A stretch of DNA of 64,000 nucleotides, from contig CANLOW010000001.1 of the NCBI GenBank assembly GCA_947493035.1, forward strand, positions 850,426 to 914,425. The letters are read 5' to 3'. The notes beneath the pieces are model-generated. The model did not search any database. It worked only from the letters and a program-made list of their open reading frames with translations, and had not been told where the DNA came from. Origin of the DNA: an uncultured Aquimarina sp. Lineage in GTDB: Bacteria > Bacteroidota > Bacteroidia > Flavobacteriales > Flavobacteriaceae. This document shows, one piece after another, positions 26,322 to 34,176 of the stretch (its first letter is position 1; the number at the start of each line of letters is the position of its first letter). The position numbers and the translations under genes were made by a program.

Positions 26322-26990
26322 ATGGCGCAATTTTCAAGAATAGAAGTAGCAGAGGTAATGAAAGAAACAGGAATGGTTCCTTTGTTTTATCATCCTGATA
26401 TTGAATTAGGAAAAAAAGTGTTAAAAGCATGTTACGATGGTGGAGCTCGTTTATTAGAGTTTACAGCTCGTGGAGATTTCGCTCATGAAGTTTTTGCAGC
26501 TCTTACTAAATATGCTATTGCCGAATTGCCTGGTATGATTATGGGAGTAGGGTCGGTAACTGATGCTGCGGCTGCTTCGTTATACATGTCATTAGGTGCT
26601 AACTTTATTGTAACACCGGTTTTACGTGAAGATATCGCTATCGTTTGTAATCGTAAAAAAGTAGCATGGAATCCAGGGTGCGGAACACTAACAGAGATTA
26701 CTCGTGCTGAAGAGTTAGGATGTGAAATCGTAAAATTATTCCCAGGAAATCTATATGGACCTAAATTTGTAAAAGGAATTAAGGGGCCTCAACCATGGAC
26801 ATCAATTATGCCTACGGGTGGTGTGACTACTGAAGAGAGTAATCTAAGAGAGTGGTTTGATGCTGGAGTGACTTGTGTAGGTATGGGATCGCAGTTAATT
26901 AGTAAGCAAATTCTTGCTGATGAAGATTACGCTGGCTTAGAGAAAAAAGTAGCTGATGCAATTGCGACGATCAAAAAGATTAGAGGATAA
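26322..26990 (+). CDS. kdgA: KDPG aldolase (2-keto-3-deoxy-6-phosphogluconate aldolase)
   Basis: A 222-residue class I aldolase of the Eda family. The Schiff-base lysine is Lys138 in I-V-K-L-F-P-G-N and the general acid/base Glu46 lies in L-L-E-F-T-A-R-G; the phosphate site is M-P-T-G-G-V. It splits KDPG to pyruvate and glyceraldehyde 3-phosphate. It follows kdgK and is followed by a strong terminator, so transcription may be partly separated from uxaA. Confidence 0.93.
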   Translation: MAQFSRIEVAEVMKETGMVPLFYHPDIELGKKVLKACYDGGARLLEFTARGDFAHEVFAALTKYAIAELPGMIMGVGSVTDAAAASLYMSLGANFIVTPVLREDIAIVCNRKKVAWNPGCGTLTEITRAEELGCEIVKLFPGNLYGPKFVKGIKGPQPWTSIMPTGGVTTEESNLREWFDAGVTCVGMGSQLISKQILADEDYAGLEKKVADAIATIKKIRG

Positions 26991-27051
26991 GTAGCGTATT
27001 TGATTGCTTTTTTTACTGATAAAACTTCACTGATAGGTTTGGTTTTTTAAG

Positions 27052-27101
27052 AATATTTCGATTATTGTTTTTTTAAATTACGATAATCGAAATATTTTTT
27101 T
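27052..27101 (+). terminator. strong intrinsic terminator between kdgA and uxaA
   Basis: A 16-bp stem (aatatttcgattattg with cgataatcgaaatatt, one G-T pair) is followed by a run of T residues. It divides the island genes into an upstream lgoD-kdgK-kdgA group and a uxaA-uxaB group. Confidence 0.75.
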
Positions 27102-27144
27102 AATACAAATACTTAATTGTTATTTTAGCTTCCCGCTAGGAGAT

Positions 27145-28794
27145 ATGAAATTATACACTCAGATAGATAGAAAAGATAATATTGTAGTAGCATTACAAAC
27201 GCTACCTCAAAAAACATGGATAGATGTTGCTGATTTTTCATTTTCTTTAAAACAATCGATTGCACAAAAACATAAGTTTGCATTGTGCGATTTATCAATA
27301 GGGGATGAAGTTATTATGTATGGGGTGTTGGTTGGTAAAACAACAAAAGCAATTGCGCAAGGAGAAGCCATTACAACAGAAAATTTGAAACATGCTTCTA
27401 CTAGCTATAATGCTAATGCTATACAATATAATTGGACACCTCCAGATATTTCTAGTTTTAAGCAAAAGACATTTAAAGGCTATCATCGAGAAGATGGAAG
27501 CGTAGGTACTCGTAATTATTGGTTGGTCATTCCTTTGACATTTTGTGAAAATCGAAATGTCGATGTATTAGAAGGGGCTTTATTAGAACAATTGGGGTAC
27601 CAAACAAAAAATGACTTTGCAGTAAATACGCAAGATTTAATAAAAGCATACAAAGAAGGAGCTTCGGAAAAAGAGTTGCTAGCTAAAGATATCATTGCAA
27701 CGAAAGAAGAGATTCGTGAACAACGTGTTTTTTCTAATGTAGATGGTATTAAGTTTTTAAAACACGATGGAGGCTGTGGTGGAATTCGTCAAGATTCGGA
27801 AACCTTATGCCATCTATTGGCAGGGTATATTTCAAATCCAAATGTAGCAGGGGCAACCGTTTTTAGTTTAGGTTGTCAGAATGCTCAAATAGAAATGTTG
27901 CAAGAAGCTTTAGCTAAAAAAGACCCTAACGGTACAAAGCCTGTTCATTTTTTCGAGCAGCAACAAAGTAATAGTGAACGTGAATTGATTGCACAAGCAG
28001 TCAAGAAAACATTTGTTGGTTTAACAGAAGCAAACAAGATAGAAAGAGGGGAAGCTTCACTGGATAAGTTAGTTTTAGGATTAGAATGTGGAGGGTCAGA
28101 TGGTTTTTCGGGTATTTCAGCTAATCCAGCTTTAGGGTATGCGTCCGATTTGTTGACGGCATTAGGAGGGATTCCTGTATTATCTGAATTTCCAGAACTC
28201 AATGGTGTAGAGCAAGAAATAGTAAACCGTTGTACATCGGAGTATGACGCGAAGAAGTTCACAAGCTTGATGAAAACATATTCTGAAAGAGCTATTGCTG
28301 TAGGTTCGGGTTTTGAAAATAATCCTTCACCAGGAAATATTAAAGATGGTTTGATTACCGATGCAATGAAATCTGCTGGGGCAGCTAAAAAAGGAGGGAC
28401 TTCTCCTATTACAGCAGTCCTAGATTATACAGAAAAGATAGAGAAGCAAGGACTTAATTTGTTGTGTACTCCAGGAAATGATGTAGAAAGCACTACTGGA
28501 TTAGCAGGCAGTGGATGCAATATGATTGTATTTACTACGGGCTTAGGAACACCAACAGGAAATCCAATTGCTCCTGTATTGAAATTATCAAGTAACACAC
28601 ATTTATTTAATAAAATGCATGATATTATTGATATCGATGCAGGTACTATAATAAGTGGAGAGGATACCATTGCCTCTAAAGGAGAAGCTATTTTAGAATA
28701 CATCATAAAAGTAGCTAGTGGAGAAATAGAAGCTAAAGCTGAGCAAAAAGGACAGAATGATTTTATTCCTTGGAAGCGAGGGATCTCATTATAA
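27145..28794 (+). CDS. uxaA: altronate dehydratase
   Basis: A 549-residue UxaA-family dehydratase. The N-terminal SAF domain (about 1-90) is followed by the UxaA body with G-Y-H-R-E-D-G-S-V-G-T-R-N-Y, H-D-G-G-C-G-G, G-C-Q-N and the C-terminal C-T-P-G-N-D-V-E-S-T-T-G-L-A-G-S-G segment. The conserved Cys and His residues hold the catalytic metal. It dehydrates D-altronate to 2-keto-3-deoxygluconate, which the kinase upstream uses. Galactarate and altronate dehydratases share this architecture, but UxaB next to it points to altronate. Confidence 0.9.
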   Translation: MKLYTQIDRKDNIVVALQTLPQKTWIDVADFSFSLKQSIAQKHKFALCDLSIGDEVIMYGVLVGKTTKAIAQGEAITTENLKHASTSYNANAIQYNWTPPDISSFKQKTFKGYHREDGSVGTRNYWLVIPLTFCENRNVDVLEGALLEQLGYQTKNDFAVNTQDLIKAYKEGASEKELLAKDIIATKEEIREQRVFSNVDGIKFLKHDGGCGGIRQDSETLCHLLAGYISNPNVAGATVFSLGCQNAQIEMLQEALAKKDPNGTKPVHFFEQQQSNSERELIAQAVKKTFVGLTEANKIERGEASLDKLVLGLECGGSDGFSGISANPALGYASDLLTALGGIPVLSEFPELNGVEQEIVNRCTSEYDAKKFTSLMKTYSERAIAVGSGFENNPSPGNIKDGLITDAMKSAGAAKKGGTSPITAVLDYTEKIEKQGLNLLCTPGNDVESTTGLAGSGCNMIVFTTGLGTPTGNPIAPVLKLSSNTHLFNKMHDIIDIDAGTIISGEDTIASKGEAILEYIIKVASGEIEAKAEQKGQNDFIPWKRGISL

Positions 28795-28796
28795 TA

Positions 28797-28886
28797 AGTA
28801 TTCAGTACAAAGTATTGAGTAATCAGATTTTAGAGCTGATATTTTTTAATATTATAAAGAAAACTTTGTACTAAGTACTGAATACT
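28797..28886. repeat. inverted word-repeat filling the uxaA-uxaB gap (copy 1)
   Basis: The 12-mer agtattcagtac at 28797-28808 is matched by its exact inverse at 28875-28886; inside it acaaagt (28807-28813) pairs with actttgt (28863-28869). The element begins 3 bp after the uxaA stop and ends 9 bp before the uxaB start. The same wording recurs at 33590-33639 and 33988-34171. Confidence 0.75.
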
Positions 28887-28895
28887 GTGTGCTAA

Positions 28896-30347
28896 ATGAA
28901 AAGACTAAACAGAACAACAATCAACAAACCCAATAAGTACCCTGAACGTATCTTGCAGTTTGGAGGGGGTAATTTTTTACGAGCTTTTTGTGATTGGATG
29001 TTTCATGTGTTAAATCAAGAAACAGATTTTAACAGTAGTGTTGTCGTTGTAAAACCAACGGAAAGAGGAGAATATTCAGGGTTAAGAAAGCAAGAGGGTT
29101 TATTTCATGTAGCTTTAGATGGAATTAAATCGGGTGATTTGTATTCAGAAGTTGCCTTGGTAGAAAATATTAGCAGAGTAATTCATCCTTACAATGAATG
29201 GGAAGCTTTTCTTTCAACGGCAGAGCAAGCTGAAATGCGATTTGTAGTTTCGAATACCACTGAAGCTGGAATTCAATTTTCAGAGAGTGATAAGTTTAAA
29301 GATCAGCCAGCTCATGAATTTCCTGCTAAATTAACACAGTGGTTATTTCATAGGTATACATATTTTAAAGGGGCAGCTGATAAAGGGATGATCTTATTGC
29401 CTTGCGAATTAATTGAAAATAATGGTTTTGCACTACGTAAGGTAGTAATGGAATATGCTGAATTATGGCAACTAGGAGACGATTTTATCGATTGGGTCGT
29501 AGAGCATAATCAATTTTGTTGTACGCTGGTTGATCGTATTGTGTCAGGTTACCCTAAAGATAGAGCTGAGAGTATTATTGATAAATTGAACATACAAGAC
29601 GAATTGTTAGTCGCTGGTGAATATTATCATAGCTGGGTGATAAAAGAAACTAAAGCAATTCAAAAAGAACTGCCTTTTGCGCAGACAGATTTAAATGTGA
29701 AATTTGTTAAAGATCTGGCTGCATATAGAGAGATAAAAGTTCGCATTTTAAATGGTGCTCATACTTCACTTGTACCTGTAGGTTATTTAGCAGGTATTCG
29801 AACGGTGAAAGGTAGCATGGATACTAAAGATGTGCTTCATCATATTAAAGAGGTGCTTTCAAACGAAATTAAACCAACATTATCAGATTTTCAACCCCTT
29901 GAAATAGATGAATTTATTCAGTCAGTATTAGACCGTTTTAAGAACCCAACATTAAAGCATTATTTAATTGATATTTCATTAAATAGTACTTCTAAATTTC
30001 AAGCAAGATTACTTCCTGCATTTTTAGATTATGTAAAAATCAATGGGACTTTTCCAAAGCGAATTGCATTTTCTTTGGCCTGTTTAATTTGTTTTTATAA
30101 GGGAGAGTTTGATAATAAAACGATTGAACTGAAAGATGATTTAGAGGTGTTGAGTTTTTTCAGAGAAGAATGGAAGAAGGTCTCTTCAAAAGATCAATCC
30201 ATAGAAGAGTTACTTCAACATATACTTGAGAATAAATCCATTTTCGGATATGATTTAAGTAAAATAGATGGATTAATATCATTTCTTGCTATTCAAATAA
30301 ATGGTATTCAACAAAAAGGGATAATAGAAATTTTGAAGAAATTATAG
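28896..30347 (+). CDS. uxaB: tagaturonate reductase (altronate oxidoreductase, mannitol dehydrogenase family)
   Basis: A 483-residue long-chain (polyol) dehydrogenase. The N-terminal nucleotide site is Q-F-G-G-G-N-F-L-R-A-F; the catalytic Lys is expected in V-K-I-R-I-L-N-G-A-H-T, the hallmark of the mannitol dehydrogenase family. It reduces D-tagaturonate to D-altronate with NADH. In the usual galacturonate pathway tagaturonate comes from UxaC, which is missing here; the LgoD-like enzyme can supply it from L-galactonate instead. Confidence 0.9.
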   Translation: MKRLNRTTINKPNKYPERILQFGGGNFLRAFCDWMFHVLNQETDFNSSVVVVKPTERGEYSGLRKQEGLFHVALDGIKSGDLYSEVALVENISRVIHPYNEWEAFLSTAEQAEMRFVVSNTTEAGIQFSESDKFKDQPAHEFPAKLTQWLFHRYTYFKGAADKGMILLPCELIENNGFALRKVVMEYAELWQLGDDFIDWVVEHNQFCCTLVDRIVSGYPKDRAESIIDKLNIQDELLVAGEYYHSWVIKETKAIQKELPFAQTDLNVKFVKDLAAYREIKVRILNGAHTSLVPVGYLAGIRTVKGSMDTKDVLHHIKEVLSNEIKPTLSDFQPLEIDEFIQSVLDRFKNPTLKHYLIDISLNSTSKFQARLLPAFLDYVKINGTFPKRIAFSLACLICFYKGEFDNKTIELKDDLEVLSFFREEWKKVSSKDQSIEELLQHILENKSIFGYDLSKIDGLISFLAIQINGIQQKGIIEILKKL

Positions 30348-30384
30348 TAGAATTTAATAAAGCTGATAGCAGATCGATCATAAT

Positions 30385-31212
30385 ATGAAAATAGACTCAC
30401 ATCAACACTTTTGGCATTATTGCGAAGTAAAGCATAGTTGGATCAATGATCAAATGTCGGCGATCAAAAGAAATTTCCTGCCTCAAGATTTACAATTAGA
30501 ACTTGAATCTAAGGGGATTGATGGGTGTGTAGCTGTTCAGGCAGACCAGCATGAGGATGAGACTGATTTTTTGATTGAGCAAGCAAGAGAACACAATTTT
30601 ATTAAAGGAGTTGTGGGCTGGGTAGATTTAAGGGCTGACAACATAGAAGATAGGTTGTCATATTATGCTCAAGAATCTATCATAAAAGGGTTTCGTCATG
30701 TAGTACAAGATGAGCCTGATGTGAATTTTATGAGACGTCCAGATTTTCAATATGGAATAAGTAAACTAGAGAAGTATGGGTTTACTTATGATATTTTGAT
30801 TTTCCCAACACAATTAGCTGCAGCGTTGGATACCGTGAAGCGATTTCCAAATCAAAAATTTGTGATAGACCATATTGCTAAACCTTATATAAGAGATGGT
30901 AAAATTGATGTTTGGAAGAAAGGGATGCAAGAAATAGCAGCTTGTGAAAATGTACATTGTAAACTTTCAGGGATGGTAACAGAAGCTAATTGGTTAAGTT
31001 GGAAACAATCCGACTTTACGCCCTACCTTGATGCTGTTATCGAAATGTTTGGAATAGATCGCGTAATGTATGGTTCTGATTGGCCTGTAAGTCTAATTGA
31101 ATGGAGTTACGGTGAAGTTAAAGGAATCATAGATACTCATATTAAAAATTTTTCAAAGGAGGAAAAAGAGAAGATTTATGGTAAGAACGCAATAGCGTTT
31201 TATAAGCTATAG
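30385..31212 (+). CDS. COG3618 amidohydrolase, L-fucono/L-galactono-1,5-lactonase type
   Basis: A 275-residue TIM-barrel amidohydrolase of the COG3618 group. It opens with I-D-S-H-Q-H-F-W, has V-I-D-H-I-A-K-P in the middle and closes with M-Y-G-S-D-W-P-V. Members of this group hydrolyse sugar 1,5-lactones such as L-fucono-, L-rhamnono- and L-galactono-lactone. Standing before an SDR sugar dehydrogenase and a FucP permease, it should open the lactone made by the SDR to L-galactonate (or L-fuconate). Confidence 0.87.
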   Translation: MKIDSHQHFWHYCEVKHSWINDQMSAIKRNFLPQDLQLELESKGIDGCVAVQADQHEDETDFLIEQAREHNFIKGVVGWVDLRADNIEDRLSYYAQESIIKGFRHVVQDEPDVNFMRRPDFQYGISKLEKYGFTYDILIFPTQLAAALDTVKRFPNQKFVIDHIAKPYIRDGKIDVWKKGMQEIAACENVHCKLSGMVTEANWLSWKQSDFTPYLDAVIEMFGIDRVMYGSDWPVSLIEWSYGEVKGIIDTHIKNFSKEEKEKIYGKNAIAFYKL

Positions 31213-31307
31213 ATTTTAGAGAAGAGAGGAAATATAAGATTTGTAAATATAGTAAGTAGTAGTGCTTAATGATTTAAGGCATTTAGCAAAACCAAATAAC
31301 CAAAAGT

Positions 31308-31335
31308 CGATAGCTGGTAGCTGATAGCTAGTGGC
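31308..31335. repeat. tagctg-type short repeats before the SDR gene
   Basis: Several overlapping copies of a 7-8 bp word (gatagctg, gtagctg, atagcta) lie just before the SDR start. A related word (agctgatagc) occurs at about 30360 before the lactonase gene. Confidence 0.45.
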
Positions 31336-31358
31336 ATCGAGGCAATAGCCGAGATATA

Positions 31359-32153
31359 ATGGATTTAAAATTAAAAGATAAAGTAGTAGTAGTAACAGGA
31401 GCAGCAGGAATCAAGGGAAGCATAGGGGAAACTATAGTCCAAGCCTTAGCAGATGAAGGGGCAATTCCAGTAATTGTAGATCGCAATGCTCGTGGGTTTG
31501 AATATGCGGAAGCTTTGAGGCAAAAAGGGGTTAATTCAATTTTTGTTCAGACAGATCTTTCTAAGGTAGATCAGATTGAAGCTACAGCTAAAGTGATAAA
31601 AGATACTTATGGTAAAGTAGATGTATTGATTAATAATGTTGGAGTTAATGATGGGGCCGGTTTAGATAGTTCGATAGAAGAATTCATGAATTCTATCAAG
31701 TTAAATATGGTAAGCTTCTTTGCGATGACAAAATACTTACTTCCATTGTTGAAAATTTCAAAAGGAAATATTTTAAATATAGCATCTAAAGTAGCGTTAA
31801 CAGGACAAGGAGGTACTTCGGGTTATGCAGCTGCTAAAGGAGGTGTTTTGGGGCTAACAAGAGAATGGGCTGTAGATCTTATTAAATTTGGAATTCGATC
31901 AAATGCTATTGTCATTGCAGAAAGCTGGACACCAGCTTATAAAAATTGGATTGATACGTTGGAAAATGCAGATAAAAAATTAGCGTCCATTGTTAAAAAG
32001 ATTCCATTAGAAAATAGAATGACCACACCCGAAGAAATAGCAAATCAGTGTTTGTTTACTATTTCTGAATTATCATCACATACTACAGGGCAATTTATTA
32101 CGGTAGATGGTGGTTATGTACATTTGGATCGAGCTTTATTAACAGAAGAATAA
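31359..32153 (+). CDS. SDR sugar 1-dehydrogenase (L-fucose/L-galactose type)
   Basis: A 264-residue short-chain dehydrogenase. The dinucleotide site is T-G-A-A-G-I-K-G-S-I-G (13-23), slightly longer than the usual TGxxxGIG; I-N-N-V-G is at 91-95; catalytic Ser143, Tyr156 and Lys160 are present. The W-T-P-x-Y-x-x-W-I segment is what I associate with bacterial L-fucose dehydrogenases. It would oxidise L-galactose (or L-fucose) at C1 to the lactone. It is followed by a terminator-like hairpin and then the permease. Confidence 0.85.
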   Translation: MDLKLKDKVVVVTGAAGIKGSIGETIVQALADEGAIPVIVDRNARGFEYAEALRQKGVNSIFVQTDLSKVDQIEATAKVIKDTYGKVDVLINNVGVNDGAGLDSSIEEFMNSIKLNMVSFFAMTKYLLPLLKISKGNILNIASKVALTGQGGTSGYAAAKGGVLGLTREWAVDLIKFGIRSNAIVIAESWTPAYKNWIDTLENADKKLASIVKKIPLENRMTTPEEIANQCLFTISELSSHTTGQFITVDGGYVHLDRALLTEE

Positions 32154-32159
32154 TTTATT

Positions 32160-32196
32160 AATCCCTTTTGATATCTTATCGATGGGGATTCTTTTT
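32160..32196 (+). terminator. intrinsic terminator after the SDR gene
   Basis: A stem made of aatccc/gggatt plus an inner 5-bp helix, separated by a small internal loop, followed by cttttt. It starts just after the SDR stop codon. Confidence 0.5.
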
Positions 32197-32241
32197 ACCA
32201 TAAATCATAAAACGTTTTCGTTTTAATTTAACATCTAAATT

Positions 32242-33546
32242 ATGAGTAACACTAAAATTCCAGTGGTTCCTTCCAAATTGATCGTGCCATTTATTTTAAT
32301 TACATTTTGTTTTGCCTTATGGGGATTTGCAAATGACATTACTAATCCATTGGTTGCTGCCTTTGGTAGAATTTTTAATCAAAGTCAAACTGTTAGCTCG
32401 TTTACACAGGTAGCCTTTTATGGAGGTTATTGCTTTATGGCAATTCCAGCAGCATTATTTATAAAAAAATATACATATAAGTCGGGGATTTTATTGGGTC
32501 TAGCATTATATGCAATTGGAGGTCTAATTTTTATTCCTGCAGCATCTACAGGTTTATTTTGGCCATTTTTATTGGCGTTTTTTATTCTGACATGTGGATT
32601 AAGCTTTTTAGAAACCAGCGCAAACCCTTATATTCTTTCTATGGGGGAAGAAGCTACGTCAACACAACGTTTGAATTTAGCGCAGGCTTTTAACCCGATA
32701 GGATCTATTACAGGTGCTTGGGTGGCCAAAGAATTTATTCTAGCTAAGATGAATAAATTAAGTACAGACGAGCGTGCAGCACTTCCCGTAGAAAAGTTTG
32801 ATGCTATTAAAATGGCAGATTTACAAGTGGTCAAAGCGCCATATGTAATAATCGGTTTTGTAATTGCAATAATGTTTGTTTTGATTTTAATCAAAAAAAT
32901 GCCAAAGAGTAAAGAAGCGGATACAGGAAAAGGATTAGATATTAAAGGAACTGTAAATCGTTTGTTATCTAACATAAGATATAAAGAAGGTGTAATTGCT
33001 CAAGCTTTTTATGTAGGGGCTCAAATTTGTGTTTGGACATATACGATTCAATATGGTACAAGTGTATTTATGGAGCAAGGTATGATAGAGGCAGATGCAA
33101 CCACTGCAGCAGGTTCTTATACTATTTATGCTTTAATAATATTTGCAATTTCTAGATTTGTGTGTACTTTTTTATTGAAATATTTAACTCCAGGTTCATT
33201 ATTGATGTATTTAGCCTTAGCCGGTATTGCATTCTGTATTCCTGTAATTTTTGTTGGAGGAACTGTTGGTTTATATTCTTTAGTGGCTATTTCTGCATGT
33301 ATGTCATTGATGTTTCCTACAATCTATGGTATTGCATTAAAAGGTGTAGGTGACGATGCAAAACTCGGAGCAGCAGGTCTAGTGATGGCTATAGGTGGAG
33401 GAGCATTACTTCCTTATTTGCAAGCTTACATTATTGATAATTTCAACGTATACGTATCTTATATTTTACCATTAATTTGCTTTGTAGTCATTGCTATCTA
33501 CGGGTATAGATCATACAAAAAATACCCATTTAAAGGAATAGCATAA
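32242..33546 (+). CDS. fucP: FucP-type sugar:H+ symporter (MFS)
   Basis: A 434-residue major-facilitator permease with about 12 membrane helices. The N-terminal F-A-L-W-G-F-A-N-D-I-T-N-P-L-V, with its Asp, and L-E-T-S-A-N-P-Y-I, with its Glu, match the L-fucose/proton symporter group, as does A-Q-A-F-N-P-I-G-S-I. FucP proteins carry L-fucose and tolerate L-galactose and D-arabinose, which share the ring configuration. It brings the sugar released by the GH29 enzyme across the inner membrane. Confidence 0.9.
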   Translation: MSNTKIPVVPSKLIVPFILITFCFALWGFANDITNPLVAAFGRIFNQSQTVSSFTQVAFYGGYCFMAIPAALFIKKYTYKSGILLGLALYAIGGLIFIPAASTGLFWPFLLAFFILTCGLSFLETSANPYILSMGEEATSTQRLNLAQAFNPIGSITGAWVAKEFILAKMNKLSTDERAALPVEKFDAIKMADLQVVKAPYVIIGFVIAIMFVLILIKKMPKSKEADTGKGLDIKGTVNRLLSNIRYKEGVIAQAFYVGAQICVWTYTIQYGTSVFMEQGMIEADATTAAGSYTIYALIIFAISRFVCTFLLKYLTPGSLLMYLALAGIAFCIPVIFVGGTVGLYSLVAISACMSLMFPTIYGIALKGVGDDAKLGAAGLVMAIGGGALLPYLQAYIIDNFNVYVSYILPLICFVVIAIYGYRSYKKYPFKGIA

Positions 33547-33589
33547 ATTTTAATCGATTTGAGGGTCAAGAGTGGTCAGTTACAAGTTT

Positions 33590-33639
33590 AAGATTAGATT
33601 TACTTTGTACTCTTTACTTAATATTTTGTACTAATAATT
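33590..33639. repeat. word-repeat before the mutarotase gene (copy 2)
   Basis: Contains tactttgtact, ctttactta and ttttgtact, the same words as the copies at 28797-28886 and 33988-34171, and again ends at the next start codon. The inverted partner is poorly preserved here. Confidence 0.55.
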
Positions 33640-33987
33640 ATGAATACAAAAAGATATTGTCTTACCTGTGATCTTAAAGATGATCCAACATTAATAGAAG
33701 AGTATAAAGAATACCACGCAGCAGGAAATGCTTGGCCTGAGATTACGGCAAGTATCAAAGATGCAGGGATTGTAGATATGCAAATTTACCTTTCAGGAAA
33801 CCGTATGTTTATGATCATGGAATGCGATGAAACTTTTGATCCGAACCAAAAGGCAGAAATGGATGCTAACAATCCTAAAGTTCAAGAATGGGAGCAGTTG
33901 ATGTGGAAATATCAACAAGGATTACCTTGGGCAAAAGATGGTGAAAAATGGATAGAGATGGAAAAAGTATTCCAGTTAGGTAACTAA
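33640..33987 (+). CDS. RhaM/DUF718-type sugar mutarotase
   Basis: A 115-residue member of the L-rhamnose mutarotase family (DUF718), with the usual E-Y-x-x-Y-H-x-x-x-x-x-W-P-E-I start, a central Y-L-S-G-N-R-M-F-M-I-M-E and the tryptophan-rich end. Family members speed interconversion of alpha and beta anomers of L-rhamnose or L-fucose-type sugars. Beside fucP and the SDR, it should provide the anomer that the dehydrogenase uses. Confidence 0.85.
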   Translation: MNTKRYCLTCDLKDDPTLIEEYKEYHAAGNAWPEITASIKDAGIVDMQIYLSGNRMFMIMECDETFDPNQKAEMDANNPKVQEWEQLMWKYQQGLPWAKDGEKWIEMEKVFQLGN

Positions 33988-34171
33988 GTAAAAAGTAAAG
34001 AGTACACAGTAAATAGACTTTTTTTAAAAATAGATAGCATTTTAAGGAGCTAAATCTATTTTTACAAAATTAGATTTACACTATAAGTAAGAAAGTACAT
34101 TTTTCGTTTATTTGTTTTTAGATAATTAAAGAACATCTTTGTACTGAATACTCTTTACTTTGTACTTAATA
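33988..34171. repeat. inverted word-repeat between mutarotase and ClC genes (copy 3)
   Basis: aaagtaaagagta (33992-34004) is matched exactly by its inverse tactctttacttt (34149-34161), 144 bp away. The right arm also contains gtactgaatact, identical to the right arm at 28875-28886. The element begins at the stop codon of one gene and ends 5 bp before the next start. No ORF or riboswitch fold is visible between the arms. Confidence 0.75.
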
Positions 34172-34176
34172 GAAAA

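Noticed and set aside
24017..33987. Classical D-galacturonate pathway
   Set aside because: UxaA, UxaB, KdgK and KdgA are present but UxaC is not, and the lactonase, SDR, FucP and mutarotase have no place in it. It stays possible only if uxaC lies elsewhere.
30385..33987. L-fucose oxidative pathway through fuconate dehydratase
   Set aside because: The uptake, mutarotase, dehydrogenase and lactonase would fit, but no enolase-superfamily dehydratase or later enzymes are present, while all L-galactonate steps are.
33988..34176. Fluoride riboswitch before the ClC gene
   Set aside because: No ggcgatgg...tcgcc-type core or pseudoknot partner is visible; the region is the word-repeat.
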